A DNA stretch of 64,000 nucleotides. Origin: Bog-473 sp963745175 (lineage in GTDB: Bacteria; Actinomycetota; Acidimicrobiia; Acidimicrobiales; RAAP-2). Within the stretch, counting starts at the first letter, position 1. Every line of letters starts with the position of its first letter. The notes below the pieces were generated by a model. The model made no database searches. It saw nothing but the letters and a program-made list of their open reading frames with translations, and was not told the DNA's origin. Both the position numbers and the translations under genes were made by a program. Below are positions 42,664-53,149 of the stretch, piece after piece. The DNA lies in the NCBI GenBank assembly GCA_963745175.1, contig CAVUWK010000006.1, positions 186,001-250,000 of the forward strand. Direction: 5' to 3'.

Positions 42664-43893
42664 GTGGAGCTCTCGTCCTCGCTCCTGTCACCCCGTCGGC
42701 CGACCCGTCGCATCACGTTGGGCGGGGTGCCCATCGGCGACGGCGCGCCCGTCACGGTGCAGTCGATGACCACGACGAAGACGGCGGACGTCGACGGCAC
42801 GCTCGCCCAGATCTACGCGCTGGCGGCGGCCGGGGCGGACATCGTGCGCTGCACCTGCAACGAGGAGGCGGCGGCGGAAGGCCTGGCCCACATCGTGCCG
42901 CGCTCGCCGGTGCCGATCGTGGCCGACATCCACTTCCACCACGAGATGGCGCTGGCCGCGCTGGAGGCCGGTGTGCAGGGCCTGCGCCTGAACCCCGGCA
43001 ACCTGCGCAAGGAGGCCGAGATCAAGCAGGTGGCGGCCGAAGCCCGCGACCGGGGCGTGCCCATCCGCATCGGGGTGAATGCCGGGTCACTGCACCCGGA
43101 CCTCTACAAGAAGTACGGAGGCGCCACCCCCGAGGCGCTGGTGGAGTCGGCCCGCAACGAGCTCGCCTTCTTCGAGGAGGTCGACTTCACCGACGTCAAG
43201 ATCTCGGTGAAGGCCTCTTCGGTCGCGCTGATGATCGCGGCGTACCGGCTCGCCTCGGAGACCTTCGACCACCCGCTGCACCTCGGCGTCACCGAGGCGG
43301 GCCCCCCGCCGGCGGGCCTGGTCAAGGGTACGGCAGGGATCGGCGCCCTGCTGGCGGAGGGCATCGGCGACACGATCCGCTTCTCGCTGACGGCGGACCC
43401 GGTCGAGGAGGCCCGCGCCGGGCGCCAGCTCCTCGAATCACTCGGGCTGCGCGAGCGCAAGGGCCTCGACCTCATCGCATGCCCGTCCTGCGGCCGGGCC
43501 CAGGTCGACGTCATCGCCGTGGCCAAGGAGGCCCAGGAGGCGCTCGAGAAGCTCAACCTGCCGATCCAGGTGGCGGTGATGGGGTGCGTCGTCAACGGTC
43601 CGGGCGAGGCGCGCGAGGCCGACATCGGCATCGCGGCCGGGAAGCAGAAGGGCCACCTGTTCATCCGGGGCAAGATCATCCGCGTCGTCCCCGAGGCGGA
43701 CATGGTGCAGGCACTGGTGGACGAGGCCGAGCGTCTGGTCGCCGAAGGGGTCGAGGCGCGCATCGCCGCCGCGGACTCGAGCGCCGAGGCCGAGGCGGAA
43801 GCCGACCGGCGCGCGCTGCTCGAATCGACGGGCGCCGATCCCAACCACACCTCGGAGAAGATCGAGATCATCAGGCGCCAGAGCGACCAGTAG
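42664..43893 (+). CDS. ispG: 4-hydroxy-3-methylbut-2-enyl diphosphate synthase (GcpE)
   Basis: 409 residues. The penultimate MEP-pathway enzyme, a [4Fe-4S] protein. The N-terminal barrel starts V-Q-S-M-T-T-T-K-T-A-D-V. Cluster ligands are visible as C-P-S-C-G-R-A and G-C-V-V-N-G-P-G-E-A. The C-terminal about 35 residues are an extra acidic/polar tail. The GTG at 42664 is 5 nt after rseP. Its TAG stop starts the proS -10. Confidence 0.94.
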   Translation: MELSSSLLSPRRPTRRITLGGVPIGDGAPVTVQSMTTTKTADVDGTLAQIYALAAAGADIVRCTCNEEAAAEGLAHIVPRSPVPIVADIHFHHEMALAALEAGVQGLRLNPGNLRKEAEIKQVAAEARDRGVPIRIGVNAGSLHPDLYKKYGGATPEALVESARNELAFFEEVDFTDVKISVKASSVALMIAAYRLASETFDHPLHLGVTEAGPPPAGLVKGTAGIGALLAEGIGDTIRFSLTADPVEEARAGRQLLESLGLRERKGLDLIACPSCGRAQVDVIAVAKEAQEALEKLNLPIQVAVMGCVVNGPGEAREADIGIAAGKQKGHLFIRGKIIRVVPEADMVQALVDEAERLVAEGVEARIAAADSSAEAEAEADRRALLESTGADPNHTSEKIEIIRRQSDQ

Positions 43894-43896
43894 CCT
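43891..43896 (+). promoter_or_regulatory. Putative -10 hexamer (TAGCCT), proS
   Basis: TAGCCT uses the ispG TAG stop and ends 8 nt before the proS ATG; no Shine-Dalgarno sequence is seen. Confidence 0.48.
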
Positions 43897-43904
43897 GCGC
43901 ACCC

Positions 43905-45317
43905 ATGGCGAAGGGTGCGATCGTGACGCGGGCGGAGGATTTCCCCCGCTGGTACCAGGAGGTGATCGCGGGCGCGGAGATGGCCGACAACGGCCCCGCC
44001 CGCGGCACCATGGTCATCCGGCCCTGGGGCTACGGGATCTGGGAGCTCATGCAGGCCGAGCTCGACCGGCGCATCAAGGAGGCCGGCGCCGAGAACGCCT
44101 ACTTCCCGCTCTTCATCCCCGAATCCTTCCTGAAGCTCGAGGCCGAGCACGTCGAGGGTTTCGCGCCCGAGCTGGCGGTCGTCACCCACGGCGGCGGCAA
44201 GGAGCTCGAGGAGCCCCTCGTCGTCCGGCCCACCAGCGAGACGGTGATCAACAGCTTCTTCTCCAAGTGGGTGCAGAGCCACCGCGACCTCCCGCTGCTC
44301 ATCAACCAGTGGGCCAACGTCGTCCGCTGGGAGCTGCGCCCGCGCCTGTTCCTGCGCACCAGTGAGTTCCTCTGGCAGGAGGGGCATACGGCGCACGCCA
44401 CCGAGGGCGACGCGCTGGCCTACGCGCTGCGCATCTTGAACGACGTGTACCGCTCGACCATGGTCGACGAGCTGAGCATGCCGGTCCTCACCGGCCACAA
44501 GACGGCACGCGAGCGCTTCGCCGGGGCCAATCGCACCTGGACCTGCGAAGGGATGATGGGCGACGGCAAGGCACTGCAGATGGGGACCAGCCACGAGCTG
44601 GGGCAGAACTTCGCGCGCCCCTTCGACATCACCTTCACCAACGCGTCGGGCACGCTCGAGTACGTGTGGCAGACCTCCTGGGGCGTCTCCACCCGTCTCG
44701 TCGGCGCGCTCGTCATGGGCCACGGCGACGACTTCGGGCTGCGCCTGCCCCCGGCCCTCGCCCCGGCGCAGGTGGTGGTCCTCGTGGTCAAGGACAGCCC
44801 CGAGGTGGGCGCAGCGGCGGGGGCCCTGGTCGCCGAGCTCACGGCGGCCGGGCACCGGGTCCGCCTCGATGACCGCACGGACACCAGCTTCGGCCGCCGC
44901 AGCGTGGCCTGGGAGCTGAAGGGTGTCCCGGTGCGCGTGGAGGTCGGCCCGCGCGACCTGGCCGAGGGGAACGTCACCGTGGTCACCCGGCACCGGCGGG
45001 AGAAGCAGGACGTCGCGCTGGGTGCCGTCGCCGACACGGTGGGCGCCATCCTGGCCACCGCCGGGCCCGAGCTCCTGGCCGAGGCCACGGCGGCCCGCGA
45101 CGCCAGGACGGTGGATGCCGCGTCGCTCGAGGAGGCCGTGGAGGCGGGGTCGGTGGGCTTCGCCCGGGTCCCCATGGGGGCGCTCGGCGCCGATGGCGAG
45201 GATCGCCTGGCCCAGCACGCCGTCTCCATCCGCTGCCTGCAACGTCGCGACGGCTCCCTGGCCGAGCCAGGGGACGCCGAGGAGGACCTCATGGCCGTCG
45301 TCGCCCGGTCCTATTGA
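43905..45317 (+). CDS. proS: Prolyl-tRNA synthetase, archaeal/eukaryote-like (ProS type 3)
   Basis: 470 residues. A class II synthetase of the short type without the INS editing domain. Motif 2 (R-W-E-L-R-P-R-L-F-L-R-T-S-E-F-L-W-Q-E-G-H-T) and the motif 3 region are clear, with V-R-P-T-S-E-T in the active site, and T-W-T-C-E-G-M and F-x-D-I-T-F-T-N-A-S-G. This type is shared with archaea and eukaryotes and scattered among bacteria. ATG at 43905 is leaderless-type. Confidence 0.93.
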   Translation: MAKGAIVTRAEDFPRWYQEVIAGAEMADNGPARGTMVIRPWGYGIWELMQAELDRRIKEAGAENAYFPLFIPESFLKLEAEHVEGFAPELAVVTHGGGKELEEPLVVRPTSETVINSFFSKWVQSHRDLPLLINQWANVVRWELRPRLFLRTSEFLWQEGHTAHATEGDALAYALRILNDVYRSTMVDELSMPVLTGHKTARERFAGANRTWTCEGMMGDGKALQMGTSHELGQNFARPFDITFTNASGTLEYVWQTSWGVSTRLVGALVMGHGDDFGLRLPPALAPAQVVVLVVKDSPEVGAAAGALVAELTAAGHRVRLDDRTDTSFGRRSVAWELKGVPVRVEVGPRDLAEGNVTVVTRHRREKQDVALGAVADTVGAILATAGPELLAEATAARDARTVDAASLEEAVEAGSVGFARVPMGALGADGEDRLAQHAVSIRCLQRRDGSLAEPGDAEEDLMAVVARSY

Positions 45318-45326
45318 CGTCGGAAT

Positions 45327-45335
45327 TGCTATAAT
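45327..45335 (+). promoter_or_regulatory. Extended -10 promoter (TGCTATAAT), rimP-nusA-infB operon
   Basis: A perfect TATAAT (45330-45335) preceded by TGC forms an extended -10. The TTGACG at 45314 is too close to be a -35. Predicted transcription starts near 45342, giving a roughly 100-nt leader that includes the 45374-45397 hairpin. It is the strongest-looking promoter in the window. Confidence 0.72.
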
Positions 45336-45373
45336 CCCTCTTGCTGTCCATTTTGAAGATCAGTACCTCGTTG

Positions 45374-45397
45374 AAGCGTGGGCTGCGGCCCACGCTT
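45374..45397 (+). promoter_or_regulatory. rimP leader hairpin, possible attenuator
   Basis: AAGCGTGGGC and GCCCACGCTT form a perfect 10-bp stem with a 4-nt loop, followed by TCGCTTT. It lies between the -10 and the rimP ATG. GC-rich hairpins of this GTGGGC...GCCCAC type occur upstream of rimP in many bacteria. Control by NusA or other factors is inference. Confidence 0.6.
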
Positions 45398-45443
45398 TCG
45401 CTTTGCGGGGGCAGACAACGGACGAAGAGAGGAGGTGACGGCG

Positions 45444-45946
45444 ATGAGCGGGAACACGAGCGACCTGGCGGATGCGCTGTCACCCGTCCTCGAGGCGCGG
45501 GGTCTGGACCTGGTGGATGTCGAACTGCGCGGGGCCCAGCTGACGGTCTTCGTCGACCGCGAGGGGGGCATCGGCCTCGACGAGCTGGGTGACGCCACCC
45601 GCGACGTCTCGGCCGCCCTCGACGACATCGACCCCCTGCCGGGCCGCTACACCCTGTCGGTCTCGAGCCCCGGGCTCGAGCGGCGGCTCCGCACTCCGGC
45701 GCATTTCGCCCGGGCGGTGGGGGAGAAGGTCACGGTCCGGATCGACGCCGGGACGGCCGACGTCCGGCGCATCACCGGCACGCTGGCGAGCGCCGACGAC
45801 TCGGGCTGCACGGTCAGCGGTCCCGAGGTGCCCGGCGGCGAAATGCGGATCGCCTATGACCAGATCGAGCGGGCACGGACAGTTTTCGAATGGGGGCCGG
45901 AGCCCCGGAGAGCGAAGAGCGAGAAGAGTGAGAGGGTGAAGCGGCA

Positions 45947-45950
<4 letters not shown>
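45444..45950 (+). CDS. rimP: Ribosome maturation factor RimP
   Basis: 168 residues. The family core has L-V-D-V-E-L-R-G and D-R-E-G-G-I-G-L-D-E-L, then S-V-S-S-P-G-L-E-R-R-L. It helps 30S assembly. The ATG at 45444 has AGAGGAGG 9 nt upstream; a GTG at 45435 overlaps that site and is less likely. The stop overlaps the nusA ATG (ATGA). Confidence 0.94.
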
Positions 45951-47178
<1,228 letters not shown>

Positions 47179-47182
<4 letters not shown>

Positions 47183-47460
47183 CGCCGACACGGACCTGTG
47201 TCGGTTGCCGGAGCGCCCTGCCGGCCGACCAGCTGATCCGAATCGTCCGGCTTCCGGGCGGGGCCCTGTCGGTGGACAGGCACGGTGCGGGGCGGGGGGC
47301 CTGGCTGTGCCGGGATTCGCCCGGGTGCCTGGACGAGGCGGTGCGCAGGCACGGCTTCGAACGGGCCTTTGCGGCGTCCATCCATGCCGAGGAACTGCAG
47401 CAGTTGCGTGCACACCTGGGTGAGGCGTGGGGGCGCCCTGCACCCGATGTGCGAGGATAG
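47179..47460 (+). CDS. ylxR: YlxR/DUF448 RNA-binding protein, start codon uncertain
   Basis: About 93 residues with the DUF448 core: R-T-C-V-G-C-R near the start, V-R-L-P-G-G, and G-R-G-A-W-L-C-R. YlxR proteins accompany nusA and infB and bind RNA or RNase P. The expected start lies just before R-T-C-V-G-C. No ATG, GTG or TTG is present there; an ATA at 47179 overlaps the nusA TAG stop as ATAG, mirroring the usual overlap geometry. The nearest canonical in-frame start is GTG at 47041, deep inside nusA. Start therefore unresolved. Confidence 0.8.
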
Positions 47461-47512
47461 GGGGCTGGGTTGACGCCGCGCCCCGAAACAAACCAAGGAC
47501 AAAGAGAACCAC

Positions 47513-50425
47513 TTGCCGAAGAAGATTCGCGTCTATGAGCTGGCCAAAGAGCTGGGCCTGACCAACAAGGAAGGGCTCGAGCTGGCCCTTTCCCTGGGGA
47601 TTGGGGTCAAGAGCCACTCGTCCTCCATCGAGGATGCCCAAGCCGACCGCGTCCGCCGCAAGGCCGACGCGGAGGGGCTGCGCCGGCCGGTCCAGCCCGA
47701 AGAGCCCGCTCCGGCCAAGAAGGCGGCCAAGGCCACCAAGGCCGCGAAGTCGACCGCTCCCGCGGCGGGGACGGACGACGGTGCCAGCGGAGAGGCACCG
47801 GCGAAGAGGCCGCTCACCTCGGTATCGAGCAGCTCGGCCCCGGGCAGCGCCCCGGTCAAGAAGGCTCCGGCGCGTCCGGTGTCGGCCCCGGCCGCCGCCT
47901 CCGCGGCCCCGGCCCGAACGGGAACGGCCGACGCCCCGGCCGCCGCTGAGGCTCCACCCGCCCGCTCGCCCCGGCTGATCAGCAGCAGTCGCCCCACCCC
48001 GCCGCCGGCCGCCCCAGCCGCCCCGGCCGCCTCCGCTGCCCCGGCGGCGCAGGCTCCCGCTGCCCCGGCGGCGCACCCGGCCCCGGCCCCGGCCCAGGCC
48101 CCGGCGGCCCAGGCACCAGCCGCCGCTGCACCCACCGCCCCCGCTCAGGCCTCGGCGGCCCAGGCTCCCGCCGCGCCCGCGCCGCCCGACACCGCGCCTG
48201 ATCGCTCGCGCGCCGCCCGGCCGCCCCTCAGTCCGTCCGGCAGGCCGGTGCCACCGCCACCGGCGTCACGCCCGCCGCTCGGCCCGAGCGGACGCCCGAT
48301 CCCGCCCCCGCCCGGCATGGGTGGACGCAAGCCCAGCCCGACCCCGTCGTCGCGTCCCGGCGGCTCGTACCCTCCGCGCACCGGCGGTCGCCCCGCGGGT
48401 GCAGGCCGTCCCGCCGGCACGGGCGGTCCGTCCGGTGGCGGCTACGGCGGCAGACCGGCGGGTGGAGGCGGCTTCGGTGGCCGACCCGGCGGTGGCGCGC
48501 CCACGGGGGCACCCCCCCCGGGTGGACGCGGCGGCATGCCCGGCCGGCGACCGCCCCAGCGCAGGGCCCGCCGGCGCCGGCGCAACCTCGAAGAGCTGGA
48601 GCCGACGCAGCTCACCACGTACCAGCCCTCCACGGCACCCGTCCCCGACGGCGAGATCATCATCGAGCGCGGTTCGACCGCACGTGACCTCGGGCCCAAG
48701 CTCAATCGCAGCGCCGGCGACATCGTGCGCTTCCTGCTGTTGCAGGGCGAGATGATCATGGCGACGCAGTCGCTCACCGACGACATGATCGAGCTCTTCG
48801 CGGCCGAGATCGGCGCCGATGTGCGCCTGGTCGACCCCGGCGAGGAGCAGGAGGCGGAGCTGCTGGCCCGCTACTTCGATGAGGAGGACGAGGAGGACGA
48901 GGAGGACCAGCGGCCGCGGCCCCCAGTCGTCACCGTCATGGGCCACGTCGACCACGGCAAGACGCTGCTGCTCGACCGCATCCGCTCGACCGACGTCGTG
49001 GCGGGCGAGGCCGGCGGCATCACCCAGCACATCGGTGCGTACCAGGTGGAGTGGCAGGGCCACCGCATCACCTTCATCGACACGCCGGGCCACGCGGCCT
49101 TCACGGCCATGCGGGCCCGCGGCGCGCAGGCCACCGACATCGTCATTCTCGTGGTGGCGGCCGACGACGGGGTCATGCCCCAGACCATCGAGGCCATCGA
49201 CCATGCCACGGCGGCCGACGTGCCGATCATCGTGGCGGTCAACAAGATGGACCGGCCCGACGCCGACTCGTCGCGCGTGCTCCAGCAACTGTCCGAGCGT
49301 GGGCTGGTGCCCGAGGGTTGGGGTGGCGACACCATCGTCGTCGAAATCTCCGCGCTGCAGGGCACCAATATCGAGAGCCTGCTCGAGCAGATCGTGCTGG
49401 TGGCCGAGGTCGAAGAGCTGACCGCTCGGGTCGAGGGCGAGGCCCGTGGCGTCGTGCTCGAGGCCAACCTCGAGGCGGGCCGGGGGCCGGTGGCAACCCT
49501 GATCGTGCAGCAGGGGACCCTCCGCGTCGGTGACCCGGTCGTGGCCGGGGCCGCTTGGGGCAAGGTCAAGGCCCTGGTGGATGACCGGGGCGACCACATC
49601 AAGGAGGCGCTGCCCTCGACGCCGGTGCAGGTGCTGGGCTTCTCGGAGCCCCCGCACGCCGGCGACGAGATGCGGGCCGCCAAGGATCTCGCCCGGGCCC
49701 GCACACTGGGTGAGGCCAGGGCCCAACGCTTCCGGCTGTCGGGGCACAGGCCCGTGGCCGCGGCGGCGGGGGCCAAGCTCGAAGACCTGTTCGAGCAGAT
49801 CTCACGCGGTGAGACGGCGACGCTCAACATCGTCCTGAAGGCCGACGTGCAGGGCTCGCTCGAGGCAGTGACCGAATCGCTGAAGCGCCTGGAGCGCGAC
49901 GACGTGAAGCTGAGCTTCGTCCTGCGCGGCATCGGCGGGATCACCGAGAACGACGTGCAGCTCGCGGCGGCGTCCAACGCCACGATCATCGGCTTCAACG
50001 TGCGCCCCGACAAGCGCTCTCGTGAGATGGCCGAGTCGTCCGACGTCGAGATCCGTACGTACGAGATCATCTACAAGTTGCTCGAGGACCTCGAGGCCGC
50101 CATGCTCGGCCTGCTCTCGCCGCTCTACGAGGAGGTCGTCACCGGCGAGGCCGAGGTGCGCGAGGTGTTCCGGGTGCCCCGGGTCGGCGCCGTCGCCGGC
50201 TGCTACGTGCGTGACGGCAAGATCACCCGCGGTTCCAAGGTCCGTTTCCTGCGCGACGGCACGGTGATCTGGAAGGGTGCGATCAACTCGCTGCGCCGCT
50301 TCAAGGACGACGTCCGCGAGGTCGCCTCGGGCTTCGAGTGCGGCATCGGGCTGTCGGACTTCCAGGACCTGAAGGAAGGCGACATCATTGAGACGTACGA
50401 CGAGCGCGAGATCGCCCGGACCTGA
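47513..50425 (+). CDS. infB: Translation initiation factor IF-2
   Basis: 970 residues. The N-terminal IF2N domain (K-I-R-V-Y-E-L-A-K-E-L-G) is followed by an about 330-residue A/P/G-rich low-complexity linker (47700-48580). The G domain starts with G-H-V-D-H-G-K-T at residues 477-484, with D-T-P-G-H-A-A-F and N-K-M-D. C-terminal IF2 beta-barrel and fMet-tRNA domains follow. TTG start at 47513 with weak ribosome-binding potential. The linker length is typical of high-G+C Actinobacteria. Confidence 0.95.
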   Translation: MPKKIRVYELAKELGLTNKEGLELALSLGIGVKSHSSSIEDAQADRVRRKADAEGLRRPVQPEEPAPAKKAAKATKAAKSTAPAAGTDDGASGEAPAKRPLTSVSSSSAPGSAPVKKAPARPVSAPAAASAAPARTGTADAPAAAEAPPARSPRLISSSRPTPPPAAPAAPAASAAPAAQAPAAPAAHPAPAPAQAPAAQAPAAAAPTAPAQASAAQAPAAPAPPDTAPDRSRAARPPLSPSGRPVPPPPASRPPLGPSGRPIPPPPGMGGRKPSPTPSSRPGGSYPPRTGGRPAGAGRPAGTGGPSGGGYGGRPAGGGGFGGRPGGGAPTGAPPPGGRGGMPGRRPPQRRARRRRRNLEELEPTQLTTYQPSTAPVPDGEIIIERGSTARDLGPKLNRSAGDIVRFLLLQGEMIMATQSLTDDMIELFAAEIGADVRLVDPGEEQEAELLARYFDEEDEEDEEDQRPRPPVVTVMGHVDHGKTLLLDRIRSTDVVAGEAGGITQHIGAYQVEWQGHRITFIDTPGHAAFTAMRARGAQATDIVILVVAADDGVMPQTIEAIDHATAADVPIIVAVNKMDRPDADSSRVLQQLSERGLVPEGWGGDTIVVEISALQGTNIESLLEQIVLVAEVEELTARVEGEARGVVLEANLEAGRGPVATLIVQQGTLRVGDPVVAGAAWGKVKALVDDRGDHIKEALPSTPVQVLGFSEPPHAGDEMRAAKDLARARTLGEARAQRFRLSGHRPVAAAAGAKLEDLFEQISRGETATLNIVLKADVQGSLEAVTESLKRLERDDVKLSFVLRGIGGITENDVQLAAASNATIIGFNVRPDKRSREMAESSDVEIRTYEIIYKLLEDLEAAMLGLLSPLYEEVVTGEAEVREVFRVPRVGAVAGCYVRDGKITRGSKVRFLRDGTVIWKGAINSLRRFKDDVREVASGFECGIGLSDFQDLKEGDIIETYDEREIART

Positions 50426-50467
50426 GTAGCGCTCGAACCACACGACTCGAGTTGAGGAGCTGAAGCG

Positions 50468-50833
50468 GTGAGACGGCGCACGGCGACATACCCGCGTGCG
50501 TTGCGGGTCAACCAGGTCTTGCGGCAGGTGCTGGCCGAGGAGCTGGAGCGGCTGGCCGACGCGGACGAACTCCCTATGGTGACGGTGACCGCGGTCGACG
50601 TGGCACCCGACATGCGGACGGCCGTGGTGTACGTGGCCACCCTCGACGACGCAACGGCCGTGGTGCTCGAAGAGCGCCGGGTGCGTTTGCAGCGCACCGT
50701 GGGAACGCAGATGACCATGAAGCGCACGCCCCGCCTGACCTTCAGGGCCGACCCGGCCATCGCCGCAGGCTCCCGGGTCGAGGAGCTGCTGCGTGGGCTG
50801 CACGAGGGGGAGTCCCAGGCCGACCAGTCGTGA
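50468..50833 (+). CDS. rbfA: Ribosome-binding factor A
   Basis: 121 residues, KH-like fold. Core segments are V-N-Q-V-L-R-Q-V-L-A-E-E-L, V-T-V-T-A-V-D-V-A-P-D-M-R-T-A-V-V-Y-V and R-L-T-F-R-A-D-P-A. It acts in 16S 5'-end maturation. GTG start at 50468 with GAGGAG upstream. Confidence 0.93.
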   Translation: MRRRTATYPRALRVNQVLRQVLAEELERLADADELPMVTVTAVDVAPDMRTAVVYVATLDDATAVVLEERRVRLQRTVGTQMTMKRTPRLTFRADPAIAAGSRVEELLRGLHEGESQADQS

Positions 50834-50894
50834 GACCGGTCGGGGCGGCTCAGGATCGCCGCCCGTCGGTTGCGACCCGCCGGGCGGCCAGCCC

Positions 50895-51770
50895 GTGAGC
50901 GACACCGGCCTGGTGGTCGTCGACAAGGAGGCCGGCTGGACCTCGCACGACGTGGTGGCACGATGCCGCCGCATCTTCGGCCAACGCAGGGTCGGCCACG
51001 CGGGCACCCTCGACCCCGACGCGACGGGCGTGCTGCTGGTCGGGCTCGGCCGCGCCACGCGGCTGTTGCGGTTCCTCACCGCGCTGCCGAAGACGTACAC
51101 GACGGACATCGTGCTCGGGAGCGCGACGTCGACCCTCGACGCGTCCGGTGAGGTCCTGGCCACCTACGACATGACGCACGTCACCCCAGAGGCCGTGGCC
51201 GCGGTGGCGGCCGAGCTGACCGGCGAGATCGAGCAGGTGCCGCCCATGGTGTCGGCCGTGAAGGTCGGGGGGCGCCGGCTGCACGAGCTGGCCCGTCAGG
51301 GCATTGAGGTGGAGCGCGCACCCCGGACGGTGACCGTGTGGCGCTTCGAGACCGAGCCCGACCCGGCGCGCCCGGGTGTCTACCGGGCCGAGATCGAGTG
51401 CTCGTCGGGCACCTACATCCGGGTGCTGGCCCACGACCTGGGACGGGCGCTCGGCGGCGGCGCTCATGTGGCCAACCTGCGGCGCACCCGCATCGGCTCA
51501 TTCGGCGCCGTCGAGATGCGCCCGCTGGACGCCATCGGTCCCGACGCGGTGCTCACGCCCGGCCAGGCCATGCGAGATCTCGACTCGGTGACGGTCGAAC
51601 CCGCCGCGGCCGCCGCCATCCGCACCGGGCTCCCGCTCGACCGGGTGCCCCTGGGAGCGGCGGGCGAAGGCCCGTGGGCCATGCTCGACGAGGCTGGGGA
51701 TCTGCTCGCCGTCTACGAGGCGACCGACAGCGACCGCATCCGGCCGGCCGTGGTGCTGGCCGGGCGGTGA
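50895..51770 (+). CDS. truB: tRNA pseudouridine(55) synthase TruB
   Basis: 291 residues. The catalytic aspartate lies in G-T-L-D-P-D-A-T-G-V. Other motifs are V-D-K-E-A-G-W-T-S-H-D-V-V and C-S-S-G-T-Y-I-R. It makes the T-loop pseudouridine in all tRNAs. GTG start at 50895. The stop may overlap a GTG at 51767 but the next gene's better start is 51797. Confidence 0.94.
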   Translation: MSDTGLVVVDKEAGWTSHDVVARCRRIFGQRRVGHAGTLDPDATGVLLVGLGRATRLLRFLTALPKTYTTDIVLGSATSTLDASGEVLATYDMTHVTPEAVAAVAAELTGEIEQVPPMVSAVKVGGRRLHELARQGIEVERAPRTVTVWRFETEPDPARPGVYRAEIECSSGTYIRVLAHDLGRALGGGAHVANLRRTRIGSFGAVEMRPLDAIGPDAVLTPGQAMRDLDSVTVEPAAAAAIRTGLPLDRVPLGAAGEGPWAMLDEAGDLLAVYEATDSDRIRPAVVLAGR

Positions 51771-51782
51771 CGGGTACCCGAG

Positions 51783-51788
51783 TACCCT
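51783..51788 (+). promoter_or_regulatory. Putative -10 hexamer (TACCCT), ribF
   Basis: TACCCT ends 8 nt before the ATG at 51797 and helps to choose that start. Confidence 0.45.
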
Positions 51789-51796
51789 CAGTCGCG

Positions 51797-52720
51797 ATGC
51801 CGTCCGGTGAGGGAACCGCTGTCACGATCGGGGCCTACGACGGGGTCCACCTGGGTCACCGCGCCCTGCTGCGCGACCTCTCGGAGCGGGCGGAGGCAGC
51901 CGGACTCTCGACGGTCGTGGTCACCTTCGACCGGCACCCGGCGGCGGTGGTGCGCCCGGAGTCGGCGCCGAAGCAACTGACCGGGCTCGAGCAGAAGCTC
52001 GAGCTGCTGGCCGACTGCGGCATCGATCGCACTGTGGTCGTGCCCTTCGACCTGGCCCGGGCCAAGGAGTCGGCCGAGGACTTCGTGAAGGAGGTCCTTG
52101 TCGACGAGCTGTCGGCCCGCCTCGTCGTGGTGGGGGAGGACTTCCACTTCGGGCACGGCCGCCGGGGCAACGTGGAGCTCCTCCGCCGGCTCGGCGCCGA
52201 GTTCGGTTTCGAGGTGGTCGGGGTCGGCCTCACCGGCGACGGCCGCGACGCGGTGTCCTCGACCCGCATCCGGGGGTTGCTCGCCGAGGGCGACGTCGAG
52301 GGGGCGGCCCGGCTCCTGGGGCGGCCCCACGAGGTGCGCGGCCCGGTGGTGCGGGGCGACGGGCGGGGCGGCCCCGAACTGGGGTTCCCGACCGCCAACG
52401 TGGCCGTGGCCGACGACATTGCGCTGCCCGCCGATGCTGTCTACGCCGGGCATTTCCGGCGGGCTGACGGTTCGCTCCACCAGGCGGCCATCTCGGTGGG
52501 ACGCCGACCGACCTTCTACGAGCCGGGCACGGCACCGGTCCTGGTTGAGGCCTACCTCCTGCACTTCGACGGCGACCTCTACGGGGAGCCGTCCGGGGTG
52601 TCCTTCGCCCACCGGCTGCGCGAGGAGCAGCGATTCGAGTCCATCGAGGCCCTGGTGGCCCAGATGCGGGCCGACGTCGAGGCGACCGAGCGTGTGCTCG
52701 CTTCGGCTGATCTTCCCTGA
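51797..52720 (+). CDS. ribF: Bifunctional riboflavin kinase/FAD synthetase
   Basis: 307 residues. The N-terminal FAD synthetase domain has T-I-G-A-Y-D-G-V-H-L-G-H and V-S-S-T-R-I-R; the C-terminal kinase domain has G-F-P-T-A-N and A-I-S-V-G-R-R-P-T-F. It makes FMN and FAD. The ATG at 51797 is preferred for its TACCCT hexamer; an in-frame GTG at 51767 overlapping the truB stop is an alternative. Confidence 0.93.
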   Translation: MPSGEGTAVTIGAYDGVHLGHRALLRDLSERAEAAGLSTVVVTFDRHPAAVVRPESAPKQLTGLEQKLELLADCGIDRTVVVPFDLARAKESAEDFVKEVLVDELSARLVVVGEDFHFGHGRRGNVELLRRLGAEFGFEVVGVGLTGDGRDAVSSTRIRGLLAEGDVEGAARLLGRPHEVRGPVVRGDGRGGPELGFPTANVAVADDIALPADAVYAGHFRRADGSLHQAAISVGRRPTFYEPGTAPVLVEAYLLHFDGDLYGEPSGVSFAHRLREEQRFESIEALVAQMRADVEATERVLASADLP

Positions 52721-52742
52721 TCACCCCAGATCAGCGGGCGGC

Positions 52743-52751
52743 TGCTACGAT
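52743..52751 (+). promoter_or_regulatory. Putative extended -10 (TGCTACGAT), rpsO
   Basis: TACGAT (52746-52751) preceded by TGC lies in the ribF-rpsO gap, 60 nt before the rpsO ATG. It matches the extended -10 style of the rimP promoter. Confidence 0.5.
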
Positions 52752-52811
52752 ATTTGGCGGCTGGGGCAGGTTCCCGCCATACTCCGACAAGCTCTTCGAG
52801 GTTCTTCCTAC

Positions 52812-53069
52812 ATGCCCGACACGCAGGCCACCATCTCCGAGTACCGGTTGCACGAAAGTGACACCGGCTCTCCCGAGGTGCAGATAGCCCTGTTGTCGGG
52901 CCGGATCAACCATCTGACCGAGCACCTGAAGGAGCACAAGGGAGACCACCACACCCGGCGCGGCCTGATGAAGCTCATCGGCCAGCGTCGGCGCCTGCTC
53001 GACTACGTCCGCAAGAACGACGTCGAGCGCTACCGCACCATCATTGGCCGACTCGGCATCAGAAGGTAG
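52812..53069 (+). CDS. rpsO: 30S ribosomal protein S15
   Basis: 85 residues, a little shorter than usual because the N-terminus is compact. G-S-P-E-V-Q-I-A-L-L-S-x-R-I and L-x-x-H-x-x-x-H-K-x-D-x-H-x-R-R-G-L are the S15 core that binds 16S rRNA. The gene precedes pnp, the classical arrangement. Confidence 0.96.
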   Translation: MPDTQATISEYRLHESDTGSPEVQIALLSGRINHLTEHLKEHKGDHHTRRGLMKLIGQRRRLLDYVRKNDVERYRTIIGRLGIRR

Positions 53070-53137
53070 CGGCAGCACCACAGAACCGGGCGTCTTCAGC
53101 CACCTGGCTGCCAGTCGCCGGTCACTTCGGGTGCGAG

Positions 53138-53149
53138 GTGGTCGACCAC
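53138..53149. repeat. 12-bp perfect palindrome in the rpsO-pnp gap
   Basis: GTGGTCGACCAC is its own reverse complement. It sits in the 123-bp rpsO-pnp gap, flanked by CCAGT/ACTGG that could extend a leader fold. PNPase autoregulates at such leaders in E. coli; that it does so here is inference. Confidence 0.45.

Noticed and set aside
45314..45319. TTGACG as the -35 of the rimP promoter
   Set aside because: Only 10 bp separate it from TATAAT, too short for a -35/-10 pair; the TG extension explains the promoter better.
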